NCBI GenBank assembly: GCA_050948665.1
Contig: JBMNEH010000001.1
Coordinates: 682,001-746,000 of the forward strand
Origin: JBMNEH01 sp050948665
GTDB lineage: Bacteria; Bacillota; Clostridia; Christensenellales; UMGS416
DNA: 64,000 nt
Direction of reading: 5' to 3'
Shown: piece by piece, positions 1 to 8,920 of the stretch
Layout of the letters: each line of letters starts with the position of its first letter
How positions within the stretch are numbered: position 1 is the stretch's first letter
Made by a program: the position numbers and the translations under genes
The notes under the pieces: generated by a model
The model's input: the letters and a program-made list of their open reading frames with translations, nothing else
Database searches by the model: none
What the model was told of the DNA's origin: nothing

Positions 1-243
1 ACTCCCGCACCGTTTGCAAGACGGAGCGGGAACGCGATCGTCTTTGGAGGGATCAGGGCATCCGCCGGCGCCGGGGCAAGCGGCAAAGGCCTTCCTCGAA
101 TTCAACACATCATGAAAACAGCGGAATGGAAAGAAAAAGTTATTATAAATTTGCTGGCTTCAAAAACTTTAGCGAGGCAAGAAGAGAAAAAAGCGAATAA
201 AAACAGGATTTTGACTAACGTATATGATGAATTTCTGTTATGA
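1..243 (+). other. Open reading frame entering from the window edge (doubtful)
   Basis: Frame 1 stays open for 80 codons from the first base to a TGA at 241-243. The first half is rich in Ala, Gly and Arg; the second half is Lys-rich (it ends YDEFLL) and lies in AT-rich DNA. No family is recognised and the start is outside the window. It could be the tail of an upstream gene or a chance frame. The remaining bases up to 347 hold the leader of the next gene, and no convincing -35/-10 pair with normal spacing was found there. Confidence 0.2.
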
Positions 244-347
244 TATAGAAAAGCAAAGCGATAATGCGGCATAGATCCTTTGCATTTCACCTGTACCGGG
301 GAAACCGATGCGGACTGTACCGCATTCAACCAAATAAGGAGGTCATT

Positions 348-2771
348 ATGGAATTACTTGAGTACGAAAAGAAGCACCTGGAGATCCTGCGCCGTTCCTT
401 GGCGGAATGTACCGTACTACTGAAGAGCAACGGCGATTTCCCTCTGGCTGCCCCTGGCAAGATCGCAGCCTACGGTTGCGGTGTCCGCAAGACCGTCAAG
501 GGCGGCACCGGATCCGGGGAAGTCAACTCCCGCTATTTTATCAATGTAGAGCGGGGCTTGAAGGACGCCGGATTCACTATTACCACCGATAAGTGGCTGG
601 ATGCTTACGATGCCGCCTATATGGAAGCCCGGAAGGCTTTCCATGCAAGAATGAGAGCTGAAGCCAGGGCCAATAAGACACTTGCGGTTCTGTACGCCAT
701 GGGTAAGGCCATGCCTGAGCCCGAGTATCAACTGCCTTTGGACGGCGAAGGCGATGTGGCGATTTACGTGCTGTCCCGAATCTCCGGTGAGGGCAATGAC
801 CGTGACCCGGTAGGCGGCGATATCAAGTTGTCCGATACCGAAAAGCGGGACATTATGGAACTGCATCAAAAATACGAGAAGTTCATGCTGGTAATCAATG
901 CCGGCGGCGCGGTGGACTTGAGCGGGATCAGCGGGGTCAAGAATATTCTGGTGCTGTCTCAGTTGGGAGTGGAGACCGGCGCGGCTCTGGCGGACATTCT
1001 GCTGGGCAAGCAGAATCCCAGCGGTAAGCTGGCAACCACCTGGTCTAAGTGGGAGGATTACTTTCCCATGGAGGATTTCGGTGACCATAATGATACCCAC
1101 TACCGGGAAGGTATCTATGTGGGTTACCGTTATTTTGATGCCGTGGGTAAAAAAGCTCTATTCCCTTTCGGTTATGGCTTGAGTTACACTACTTTCTCCA
1201 TCACAAATGCCGAAGCGTCTGTTTGGGCGGATCAGGTCACCGTCACCGCAACGGTAACCAATACCGGCACCCGTCCGGGTAAGGAAGTAGTTCAGGTTTA
1301 CGTTTCTTGCCCCGAGGGAAAACTGGACAAGCCCTATCAGGAGCTGGCCGCTTTCGGCAAGACCAAACTGCTGTCTCCCGGTGAGGCGGAGAAGCTAAAG
1401 CTCTCCTTCTCCATGAAGGATCTGGCATCTTATGACGAAGAAACCGCCGCATGGATCCTGGAGAAGGGCAATTATGTGATCCGCACGGGCAATTCCAGTG
1501 TGGACACAAAGGTTATTGCCATAGTAGTTCTGGAGGATACCGTGAATGTGCTGCAAGTCCGCAACACCTGCGGCAAGCCCGACTTCACCGATTGGAAGCC
1601 GAAAACCGGGATCCCGGCCGCCATCGACGGTTCCGTTCCTGTTTTGCCGATGGATCGTGCCGCTTTGGCCGGAGAAGCCGTGTCCTACGATACGGAATAT
1701 CCCGTTGACGACACCGTGGCAGCCCTAACGGATGAACAGCTGGCCTATACGGGTATTGGCCGGTTCAGCGGTTCCATCAGTGTCATCGGAGAAGCCAGCA
1801 GTCAGGTCGCCGGCGCGGCAGGTGAATCCACCTCAAGGATCCCCAGCATTCCCGGCATGGTTATGGCTGACGGGCCTGCCGGAGTTCGTGTGAGTCCCAA
1901 GTTCTACCGTGACGAAAAGGGTGCGCACACAGTGGGCCGGAGCGGCATGCCGGAAAGCATCGCAGAGTTTATGCCTGCGCCCGTTCTGTGGATCATGAAT
2001 TTGGGAGCGAAGAAGAAACTCCCCAGGGACGCCGTTGTAGAATACCAGTATGCCACCGCGCTGCCCATCGGTACCGCCCTGGCCCAGAGTTGGAACCTGG
2101 AGCTGGCAAGAGAGTGCGGTGATATCGTGGGTAACGAGATGGTACGTTTCGGTATCCATCTCTGGCTTGCTCCCGCCCTGAATATCCACCGGAGTATTCG
2201 TTGCGGCAGAAATTTTGAATATTTTTCAGAAGATCCCCTCATCAGCGGTAAGATGGCTGCTGCCCTGACCCTGGGTGTTCAATCTCATCCAGGCCGCGGT
2301 ACCACCATCAAACATTATTGTGCCAACAACCAGGAAACCAACCGCTATGGGAACAACTCTCTGGTCAGTGAGCGAGCAATGCGGGAGATTTATCTGAAGG
2401 GGTTTGGTATCTGTATCCGGGATTCCCGGCCCAAGGCTGTGATGACCTCCTATAATCTGCTCAACGGTACCCATACCGCTGAGCGCAGGGACCTGAGCGA
2501 GGACGTGCTGCGCTGCGAGTTCGGTTTCGAGGGCATTATCATGACCGACTGGGTAATCGGGAACGGCATCATGAACTCCAAGAAGGATATTCATCCTACC
2601 GTGAAACCCAAGAAAGTGGCAGCGGCCGGCGGTGATCTTTTTATGCCCGGTTGTAAGGCTGACTTCAGGAGTTTGATGCGCGGCCTTTCCGACGGCACTC
2701 TGACCCGAAAGCAGCTTCAGATCAACGCCACCAGAGTCTACCGGATGGCAAAGGAGCTGACGGAGAAATAA
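348..2771 (+). CDS. Glycoside hydrolase family 3 beta-glycosidase, permuted domain order
   Basis: This 807-aa enzyme should hydrolyse beta-glucosides or related beta-glycosides with retention. The ATG at 348 follows a strong AAGGAGG site at 336-342; an in-frame ATG at 264 lacks one. The domains are in the reverse of the usual GH3 order. A GH3 C-terminal-type alpha/beta sandwich comes first (about residues 15-280, with the loop KGGTGSGEVN), then a fibronectin III-like domain (about 300-395), then the TIM-barrel domain at the C-terminus (GMVMADGPAGVR, the KHYCANNQE motif, and GIIMTDW, where Asp734 is the predicted nucleophile). This order is known from Ruminococcus albus and Butyrivibrio beta-glucosidases. 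No signal peptide is visible, so it is probably cytoplasmic. The substrate cannot be told from sequence; it stands alone, without transporter neighbours. Confidence 0.93.
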   Translation: MELLEYEKKHLEILRRSLAECTVLLKSNGDFPLAAPGKIAAYGCGVRKTVKGGTGSGEVNSRYFINVERGLKDAGFTITTDKWLDAYDAAYMEARKAFHARMRAEARANKTLAVLYAMGKAMPEPEYQLPLDGEGDVAIYVLSRISGEGNDRDPVGGDIKLSDTEKRDIMELHQKYEKFMLVINAGGAVDLSGISGVKNILVLSQLGVETGAALADILLGKQNPSGKLATTWSKWEDYFPMEDFGDHNDTHYREGIYVGYRYFDAVGKKALFPFGYGLSYTTFSITNAEASVWADQVTVTATVTNTGTRPGKEVVQVYVSCPEGKLDKPYQELAAFGKTKLLSPGEAEKLKLSFSMKDLASYDEETAAWILEKGNYVIRTGNSSVDTKVIAIVVLEDTVNVLQVRNTCGKPDFTDWKPKTGIPAAIDGSVPVLPMDRAALAGEAVSYDTEYPVDDTVAALTDEQLAYTGIGRFSGSISVIGEASSQVAGAAGESTSRIPSIPGMVMADGPAGVRVSPKFYRDEKGAHTVGRSGMPESIAEFMPAPVLWIMNLGAKKKLPRDAVVEYQYATALPIGTALAQSWNLELARECGDIVGNEMVRFGIHLWLAPALNIHRSIRCGRNFEYFSEDPLISGKMAAALTLGVQSHPGRGTTIKHYCANNQETNRYGNNSLVSERAMREIYLKGFGICIRDSRPKAVMTSYNLLNGTHTAERRDLSEDVLRCEFGFEGIIMTDWVIGNGIMNSKKDIHPTVKPKKVAAAGGDLFMPGCKADFRSLMRGLSDGTLTRKQLQINATRVYRMAKELTEK

Positions 2772-2837
2772 AAGCATAAGGCGCAAGGCCTATGCGAAGG
2801 TTTATACTGCGTTCCTTTTAAGCAGGATTGAAACAAT

Positions 2838-2869
2838 GCCCCGGTCCCTTAGAGAGTCGGGGCGCTTTT
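2838..2869 (+). terminator. Rho-independent terminator after the GH3 gene
   Basis: A GCCCCG...CGGGGC stem (2838-2843 with 2858-2863) is followed by a short T run at 2866-2869. It lies 67 bases after the GH3 stop codon. A weaker hairpin (GCATAAGGC/GGCCTATGC) lies just upstream, near 2774-2795. Confidence 0.6.
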
Positions 2870-3073
2870 ATGCATTCTAAGAACAGTGACTCAGGGAGTT
2901 GCAGAACAGCGAATACATTCAGCTGTTTTCTTTGCATTCATATTCGGTATCAAAATTTCCGTCCCAAACCGGGGGACGTGTATGCAGGAGCAGCCGGGTC
3001 ATCCGCTTGACAGATACAAGGGAAAAAGATACCATAAAAAGACGGAAAAAAGGGGGATATGGGGGTGCTCGCC

Positions 3074-3877
3074 ATGATACATACCCAGGTGATCGACACG
3101 CTGGACGGGGCTTTGCGGCTACTGTCCGAGCAGGATGAGAATATACAGCTGAAAAGGTACCGGAATGCCTTCCTCTACCGGGGGATGCCGAATGCCTCCA
3201 ACGAACTTGTAACCAGCCTTAAACGAAATTGCAAACATTTGCAGAAAGAGCTGGAACCGATCATCCTTCGGAATTTTACCAAGTACGCCATCCATGAAGA
3301 CCCATCCATCGGGGATTCCGTTTGGAGGCAAATGATCGTCGGCCGGCATCATGGCCTTCCCACCCGGCTGCTGGATTGGTCGCGCTCGCCACTGATCGGA
3401 CTCCATTTTTCCCTGGAGGAGAAGGATATGGACTCCTTTGACAGGCATGATTCCGTTGTCTGGAGGATCGACATGAAGGAGATGCATAATCTGCTGCCCG
3501 ATCCGTATAAGCTTCCCTTGAAGCGGAACAAAACTTCGATCATGTCGGTGGAGATGCTGAGCGAAACTACCACAAGCCTGAAGCAGTATGATGCGGATAT
3601 GGGGGATAATGCCATGGTGCTTGTGGAGCCGCCCTCAATCAATTCAAGAATCATCAACCAGTATTCCTACTTTTCCGTAGTGCCTTGCGGTATGGATGAT
3701 ATTGAGGGGTTCTTTGACAGGTATACCGATAATACTGTTCGATACCTGATCAAAAAAGAGGTGCGCTGGCGGATCCGGGATATGCTGGATCAGCTGAATA
3801 TCAGTGAACGGATCGTGTATCCCGGCCTGGATGGGCTTTGCCAGTGGATCGCCCGGCATTATTACGTGAAAGAATAA
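3074..3877 (+). CDS. FRG-domain protein
   Basis: This 267-aa protein carries an FRG domain, named after its conserved Phe, Arg and Gly residues: FLYRGMPNAS near the N-terminus and HHGLPTRLLDWSRSPLIGL around residues 90-110. The biochemical function of FRG proteins is not established, although they are often found near mobile or defence genes. I chose the ATG at 3074 because GGGGGTG lies 6 bases upstream; the in-frame ATG at 3059 is only 2 bases from its G-rich run. It is the last chromosomal gene before the outer mobile element, and its terminator has been split by that insertion. Confidence 0.85.
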   Translation: MIHTQVIDTLDGALRLLSEQDENIQLKRYRNAFLYRGMPNASNELVTSLKRNCKHLQKELEPIILRNFTKYAIHEDPSIGDSVWRQMIVGRHHGLPTRLLDWSRSPLIGLHFSLEEKDMDSFDRHDSVVWRIDMKEMHNLLPDPYKLPLKRNKTSIMSVEMLSETTTSLKQYDADMGDNAMVLVEPPSINSRIINQYSYFSVVPCGMDDIEGFFDRYTDNTVRYLIKKEVRWRIRDMLDQLNISERIVYPGLDGLCQWIARHYYVKE

Positions 3878-3885
3878 TAAGGAAT

Positions 3886-3905
3886 AAAAAAGCCCCCGAA
3901 CGGGG
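3886..3905 (-). terminator. Left half of a bidirectional terminator split by the outer element
   Basis: As it stands, the minus strand reads CCCCG-TT-CGGGG followed by GGCTTTTTT, a workable terminator for the recombinase remnant. The run AAAAAGCCCCC (3887-3897) is also the exact complement of GGGGGCTTTTT at 38183-38193. With the intervening element removed, the two form one strong bidirectional terminator between the convergent FRG and Na/Pi symporter genes. Confidence 0.8.
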
Positions 3906-3908
3906 CGG

Positions 3909-3924
3909 CTCAATAAAACAGTAT
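3909..3924 (+). repeat. Left terminal inverted repeat of the outer element
   Basis: CTCAATAAAACAGTAT, matching the reverse complement of 38154-38169 at 15 of 16 positions. It lies directly inside the GG that is also found at the other end. This is the likely recombinase-binding arm of the left attachment site. Confidence 0.78.
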
Positions 3925-3938
3925 AATGTTTTCGGGGC

Positions 3939-3962
3939 GGCGGCATGAGTACTCATGCCGCC
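3939..3962. repeat. Perfect 24-bp palindrome over the recombinase stop codon
   Basis: GGCGGCATGAGT (3939-3950) is followed directly by its own reverse complement (3951-3962). The minus-strand stop codon of the recombinase remnant (3953-3955) lies inside it. There is no loop, so it may be a protein site or part of the end of the element rather than a terminator. Confidence 0.6.
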
Positions 3963-5509
3963 TTTCCGTTTATAATGTCATAGAGCAAATTGGCGGGGAG
4001 TATGCCGATATAGTTGTAGCTGATGTCTACATCCTGTATCCTCTGTCCGTTGGAATTGTCCGGTGCATGGACATATACGGCTTGTACCATGTCGTTCAGC
4101 ACATCGGGAGTCAGTTTTTCCAGATACAGATGCTTCTTTGCCACTCGAATAAACCGATCGACATTCTCCGCTTGATCTTCTTGATTCTGTATTTCGTTTT
4201 CAAGCATTTCAATCTTGGCTCTCAGTTCTTCCTGCTCCTGCTCATAATCATCAGACAACATTTGAAAACGAGCCTCAGACAGCTTTCCGTTGACCATATC
4301 CTCATAAATACGCTTGAACAACTTGTCCAGTTCAGCCAGACGGTTTTCAGACTTTTGCAGCGTTCTTCTCTTGGCCGCCAGTTCTTTCTTAACCTCTGCA
4401 CTTCGTTTTGCTCCCAACGCATTACGGAACGCATCTTCATAGTCTGCAATGCAAAGCTGTACCAAACGCAGATGCTGCAGGGTTCCTTCCTCCAGCATAA
4501 CCGCACGGATGAAATGTGTTTCGCATACATCTTTGCCACGCTTGCGGGAAGTGGAGCAGATGAAGTGATCTTGTCGGGTTTCAAAGCTCTTGCTGGTACA
4601 GTAGTACAATTTCTCACCGCAATCGGCACAGCGAGCGAGATCGGAGAACATATTGGTCTTGCCTGTTCTGGTAGGTCTGCGTTTGTTCTTGCGAAGTTCC
4701 TGTACACGGGCAAAGGTTTCTTCGTCAATAATGGCTTCATGGGTGTTCTCGAAAATCTTCCATTCTTCACGGGGATTTTCGAGTTTCTTTTTTGTTTTGT
4801 ACGACTGCCTGCGGGTCTTGAAGTTAACCGTATGACCAAGGTATTCCTGTTTCTCCAGTATACCGGAAACTGTGTCCGGCACCCATCCATAAGGGTCATC
4901 GGGAGTTTTGGCAGGAGCATTGCGTCCCATCTTCATCCAATGAATAGTTGGACACTCCACCTTTGCGTCTTTCAGCTTGTGAGCAATCTGCGAGGGACCA
5001 TAGCCCTCCATGCACCATGCGAAGATCTGACGGACAACGGCTGCGGCTTCATCATCAACGATCCAATGCTTCTTGGGATTGTCGGGGTCTTTCATGTAGC
5101 CATAGGGTGGATTGGTGGTCAGATACTCACCGGCTTCGCCTTTCTGCTTCATGACGGCTCGGACTTTCTTGCTGCTGTCCTTGACGTAGAACTCGTTAAT
5201 GATGTTAAGGAATGGCGTGAAATCATTGTCCTGCTGATTGTTGCTGTCCACACCGCTGTTCACAGCGATGAATCGGACATTGTGTTCGACGAAAAGTACC
5301 TCTGTATAAAAGCCGACTTCCAAATAGTTTCTGCCGATACGGCTCATATCCTTGGCAATGAGAACGCCGATCTGGTCATTCTCCACCAGTTCAATCATGC
5401 GTTTCCAATCGGGTCTGTTGAAGTTGGCACCGGAGTAACCATCGTCCACGAAAAACTGGATATTTCGGAAACCTTGTTCTTGTGCGTATTTTTTGAGACT
5501 TGCCTTTTG
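3953..5509 (-). pseudogene. Large serine recombinase, C-terminal part (cut off by the inner element)
   Basis: This holds residues 31-548 of a TnpX-like resolvase/invertase with the catalytic-domain remainder (LIAKDMSRIGRNYLEVGFYTEV), the recombinase domain, a zinc ribbon (CADCGEKLYYC...CSTSRKRGKDVC) and a C-terminal coiled coil. The part with the catalytic serine is missing. The frame starts at 5509 with codons for QKASLKKYAQEQGF and has a TGA just beyond the junction. The missing 30 codons lie at 22978-23067. A GTG at 5449 could give a 498-aa product without the active site. The gene reads toward the left element end, as usual for recombinases of this class. Confidence 0.9.
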
Positions 5510-5530
5510 GAAAGAGATTTGTCAAGGGTG
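5508..5530. repeat. Left attachment site (att) of the inner element
   Basis: The crossover dinucleotide TG (5508-5509) is followed by 15 bases and then AGGGTG (5525-5530). The right end has the mirror arrangement: TG at 22976-22977, 15 bases, then AGGGTG on the minus strand (22960-22955), with further partial matches beyond it. Joining 5509 to 22978 restores the outer recombinase frame, which fixes this junction to within about two bases. Confidence 0.85.
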
Positions 5531-5556
5531 TTTTACCTAATATTATTTGGGAATAT

Positions 5557-5599
5557 AAAATCGCTGCTCATAGAACACATTCCTATGAGCAGCGATTTT
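5557..5599. terminator. Bidirectional terminator near the left end of the inner element
   Basis: Perfect 17-base arms (5557-5573 and 5583-5599) with a 9-base loop begin with AAAA and end with TTTT, so they can stop transcription from either side. It insulates the minus-strand acetyltransferase remnant from the outer recombinase remnant. Confidence 0.75.
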
Positions 5600-5647
5600 G
5601 TGTAATGCTTTGGATGGAATTGTTTAATAAAACGCTTTTGGCAAGTT

Positions 5648-6264
5648 TCAAAAATGGTAGTCATACAGATAAAACTCAAACTCTTCTGTATGATCTCCGA
5701 TTTTCATACTGCATATTTTCTTCGTTTTTTGTTGCATCCCCTGATGCTCATAAAATCCGTAGTTACAGCTGGTATCTGTAAACAGATAAAACGATGAAAT
5801 CTTCTGTTTCCGCAAATACTCGACTGCTTTTTGGAACAATTGCTTGCCTACGCCCTGTCCTCGATAGGAACTGCTAACGGCAAAAAATGCAAGTTCCCCC
5901 ATATAGGGCGGGCAGCAGCGCAGAAGCTCCCGGTCAATGGCCTCTACTTTAACAAAAACCCGGGATGCCGCCCGCCCCTCACGGGTGCGGAGCAGATCGA
6001 GCACTGCAATCCATTGTTTGATGCGCAGGGATGGTGGACAACGATGGACTGAAACATCCTTGGCATGATAATGCCTGCGGGTATATCGTTTACAATCGCA
6101 ACCTGTGTATAGGTCTGGTCTGCTAAACAACTGTACAGATACGCCTTTGCCAACTTTTCAGCTATTGGGGGAGAACAAAAGCGATCATATCCCCAAGTTT
6201 CTCGGATAATTTGTATCATCTCAGTGGAATCGCTTTGTTGAAATTCTCTAAAATACAAATTCAC
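5648..6264 (-). pseudogene. GNAT N-acetyltransferase, one-base frameshift
   Basis: The N-terminal half (from ATG 6264, MNLYFREFQQSDSTEMI) and C-terminal half (ending YDYHF at 5648) lie in different frames. Homology-like continuity switches near 6062-6066, at ATGCCAAGGAT, where one extra G would give M-A-K-D-V and restore about 205 codons. The C-terminal half has the acetyl-CoA motif RGQGVGKQLF, so the family is clear while the substrate is not. It overlaps the stop of the antiporter-kinase gene by four bases (ATGA), so it was the last gene of that transcript. A sequencing error would look the same. Confidence 0.75.
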
Positions 6265-8099
6265 TCCTCCTCAGTTGATTCTCCCACATGATTGTGATAG
6301 GCAGAGCAAATTGTTTTCACACACTCATCCAGCCCAAGGGAACCGCTATTCAAACACATATCATAATTCTGTGCATCACCAAATCGTTTCCCAGTATAGT
6401 GCTGATAATAGGAGCAACGTTTCTTTTCTAACTTTTCCAGTTCGTTTGCCGGTTCATGGTATAAAGTTTCAACACGCTCTCGCCTTGTATCGGCATCTGC
6501 ATATACAAACACCCGGAGAATATGTGGATTGTCCGCTAAGATTGCATCCGCACAACGTCCAACAATCACACACCCTCCATTTCTAGCGATGTCACGAATT
6601 GTTTTCACTTGCTGCAAATATACCCTGTCGGTAATCGGAAGCATAACATGGCTACCTGCAGAAAGATCATAAATCAAACTGCCGGCATCTTTCGTTTCAC
6701 TGTTCTCAAAAAAGCTGATGTCAATATTACTGTCCTTGGCTGCCAGCTCAATAATCTCTCGGTCATAGAAAGGTAATCCCAGTTGTTGAGCCACCTTTCT
6801 TCCGATTTCTCGTCCGCCGCTTCCATGTTGCCTGCTAATTGTAATAATGATGTGTTGCATCTTATCATCGCTCCTGTTCGTTGCGCTATTCATCTCGCCA
6901 GCCCATTCAAATCCTTTTTTTGCTGTGATTACAGCAATGATTTCATTGATTACAGCTGCCGCCGCAATGGTTCCCTGCACAATTTTTGCACATTCAGGAG
7001 CCGGTGCAGCCAAAACAGAAACAGCGATGCCAGTAAACACCAGGGAAACGCCGGAGTGTGGCAGCAATGTAAGGCCGAGATACTTTTTCACCGTTTCGGG
7101 ACTCTTTGTGATGCTTGCTCCAAAATAAGCGCCGAAATATTTTCCTGCCGCTCTTGCCAGAATGTAAATGGCGGTAAACAAGCCAGCACCAAGGATCAAG
7201 TGGTAATCCAGTGGTGCGCCCAAATTCAAAATCACAACAATCATGGAAACGCCCAAAATAGGATTAAAACCATCCATGATTTGTTCCAGACGCATTTCTG
7301 AAATCATATTGGAAAAAGTTGCCGAAAACGCCATGCCGATCAGCATAAAATTCAAAACAGGGCGGGGCAACACCAATGTATTAAAAATAAAGCCCACAGC
7401 AGAAGCTACTATAATCATGACAATCAGCAGCATCAGCGTGATCGATTTGCTTCGCTCTTTTTTCAACACCAAGCCAGCTGCCAGACCCGTTACAACGCCA
7501 ATGAGCAGAGGGAGAATAACAACAAGAGCAATCATATATGCGGGTAAATCGCCAGCAGAGAGATTGCCTGCAACAATCGCAATCGTTGTGATAAAGACAA
7601 TACAGCCTACAATATCATCCAATGCTGCCATAGGAATTAAAGTTTTAGTAACCGGTCCTGTGGTCTTAAATTCCCGAACGATAGATAATGCCGGAGCCGG
7701 TGCTGTCGCAAGCGCAATTCCTCCAACAATGAACGCTAAATAAACTGGTATGTTCGATACATAAAATACAATACCAAAAACCAGCGAAACAAGCAAAAAT
7801 GTTCCGAGTGATTGTGTTAGTGTGGTAATGACAATGGCTTTTCCCGACCGCTTTATTTTGTTCCAGACAAGTTCTGTTCCAATCATCAGGCCAACGCCGC
7901 ACTCAAGAATGTGAACAACTGTCTGATACCACTGTGTATCCAGAAGCTGCTGGTTCATCAGCGACAGTGCATGAGGACCTAAAACCATTCCAGTGATCAA
8001 CCATCCCAATATGGACGGTAACTTCACTTTTGAAACAAGCTTACCTACAAGGAAAGCAGTTCCTATGGTAAGCAATAATCTTAGAAATAACAATATCAT
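6261..8099 (-). CDS. Cation/proton antiporter fused to a cytidylate-kinase-like domain
   Basis: This 612-aa membrane protein has two parts. Residues 1 to about 400 are a CPA2-type Na+(K+)/H+ exchanger with many hydrophobic segments. From about residue 413 comes a soluble kinase-like domain starting MQHIIITISRQHGSGGREIG (P-loop of the cytidylate kinase-like family) and continuing with YDREIIE and GRCAD. The join is in frame (AGEMNSATNRSDDK). An AGGAG lies about ten bases before the internal ATG at Met413, so the kinase may also be made alone. A separate kinase gene would normally follow, so this may be a stop-codon-loss fusion. It is divergently placed from nothing: the upstream TetR gene shares the strand and probably controls it. 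Confidence 0.85.
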   Translation of the reverse strand: MILLFLRLLLTIGTAFLVGKLVSKVKLPSILGWLITGMVLGPHALSLMNQQLLDTQWYQTVVHILECGVGLMIGTELVWNKIKRSGKAIVITTLTQSLGTFLLVSLVFGIVFYVSNIPVYLAFIVGGIALATAPAPALSIVREFKTTGPVTKTLIPMAALDDIVGCIVFITTIAIVAGNLSAGDLPAYMIALVVILPLLIGVVTGLAAGLVLKKERSKSITLMLLIVMIIVASAVGFIFNTLVLPRPVLNFMLIGMAFSATFSNMISEMRLEQIMDGFNPILGVSMIVVILNLGAPLDYHLILGAGLFTAIYILARAAGKYFGAYFGASITKSPETVKKYLGLTLLPHSGVSLVFTGIAVSVLAAPAPECAKIVQGTIAAAAVINEIIAVITAKKGFEWAGEMNSATNRSDDKMQHIIITISRQHGSGGREIGRKVAQQLGLPFYDREIIELAAKDSNIDISFFENSETKDAGSLIYDLSAGSHVMLPITDRVYLQQVKTIRDIARNGGCVIVGRCADAILADNPHILRVFVYADADTRRERVETLYHEPANELEKLEKKRCSYYQHYTGKRFGDAQNYDMCLNSGSLGLDECVKTICSAYHNHVGESTEEE

Positions 8100-8178
8100 T
8101 TTGTTTCACCTGACCTTTCCTGACAGGAACTATTCAAACTTGCTTGCACCATTAAATAATCCCTTTTTTCTTCAATCG

Positions 8179-8814
8179 TCATGATGCTCCTCCTGTTGGT
8201 TCCTTTGCGACACCATAGAGCATGATGTCAAAGATAGCAGACAATCTGCCCTCGTGGTCGTCAATCAGTTCCCGGTAATCACCGTTTTGCTCGGCTTTTT
8301 TTTGAAAATAACTGTTGAACATTTCACTGGCAGCCAGAAAATATTCCAATGCCAGTTCTTTTGTGATTCCATCCCGTAGGGTTAGACAATTCAAAACGGC
8401 AAGATAGCATTGACTGAAATACTCATCGAACCCTCTTCGCAGTTGAGCAAGTTCCTGAGCCAGATGCTTTGGAGGTTGTAACACTGCATTGAAAAAAATG
8501 TTTGCATAGTTCGGGTTTTCTTGAAAAAATCTTTGCCTTACCATCAAAAAGTTCTGTAGGCTCTCTTTTGCATCCAGGATTTCAAACGAATGCACCTCCA
8601 AAGCTGCCATCATTTCATCGTAGCAAGATTTCACACAAAGTAAATACAGTTCATCTTTACCCTTAAAATTATGGTAAATTAGACCTTTGGGAATTTGGCC
8701 TGCTTCACAGATACTATTGACCGAGGCCGCATCATAACTTTTGCTTCCGAATTCTTCAAGAGCAGCAGCAAGGATACGTTCTTTGGTTTTCTGAGTTTTC
8801 TCTTGTTTTTTCAT
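8179..8814 (-). CDS. TetR/AcrR-family transcriptional regulator
   Basis: This 211-aa repressor has the N-terminal helix-turn-helix typical of TetR proteins (KERILAAALEEFGSKSYDAASVNSICEAGQIPKGLIYHNFKGKDELY, given here only as a landmark across residues 11-56). The rest is an alpha-helical ligand-binding domain, and the ligand is unknown. It starts at ATG 8814 after an AGGGGAGG-like site. It lies first in the minus-strand group with the antiporter-kinase and acetyltransferase genes, behind a palindromic operator, so autoregulation of the whole group is likely. Confidence 0.88.
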   Translation of the reverse strand: MKKQEKTQKTKERILAAALEEFGSKSYDAASVNSICEAGQIPKGLIYHNFKGKDELYLLCVKSCYDEMMAALEVHSFEILDAKESLQNFLMVRQRFFQENPNYANIFFNAVLQPPKHLAQELAQLRRGFDEYFSQCYLAVLNCLTLRDGITKELALEYFLAASEMFNSYFQKKAEQNGDYRELIDDHEGRLSAIFDIMLYGVAKEPTGGAS

Positions 8815-8836
8815 CCTCTACCTCCCCTGTCACATA

Positions 8837-8886
8837 TTATTGACCATACGGTCTATTATAGAGCAAATAGACCGTATAGTCAATAA
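8837..8886. promoter_or_regulatory. Palindromic operator upstream of the TetR gene
   Basis: Two 21-base arms (8837-8857 and 8866-8886) are inverted repeats with a single mismatch, separated by 8 bases, and lie 23 bases before the TetR start. The inner part reads ATACGGTCTATT and its mirror. The minus strand carries TTGACT and a TATAAT-like stretch within the arms, so bound repressor would cover the promoter. Confidence 0.8.
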
Positions 8887-8920
8887 ATCAAATGTAAACA
8901 TTAAATGTCCTTCAAAATCA

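Noticed and set aside
102..329. 75-aa minus-strand frame upstream of the GH3 gene
   Set aside because: AT-rich, no ribosome-binding site, no recognisable family.
417..1100. 227-aa minus-strand frame opposite the GH3 gene
   Set aside because: Shadow of the clearly coding plus strand; GC-skewed codons and no family.
3926..5605. 559-aa plus-strand frame opposite the recombinase
   Set aside because: Reverse shadow; recombinase motifs on the minus strand are unambiguous.
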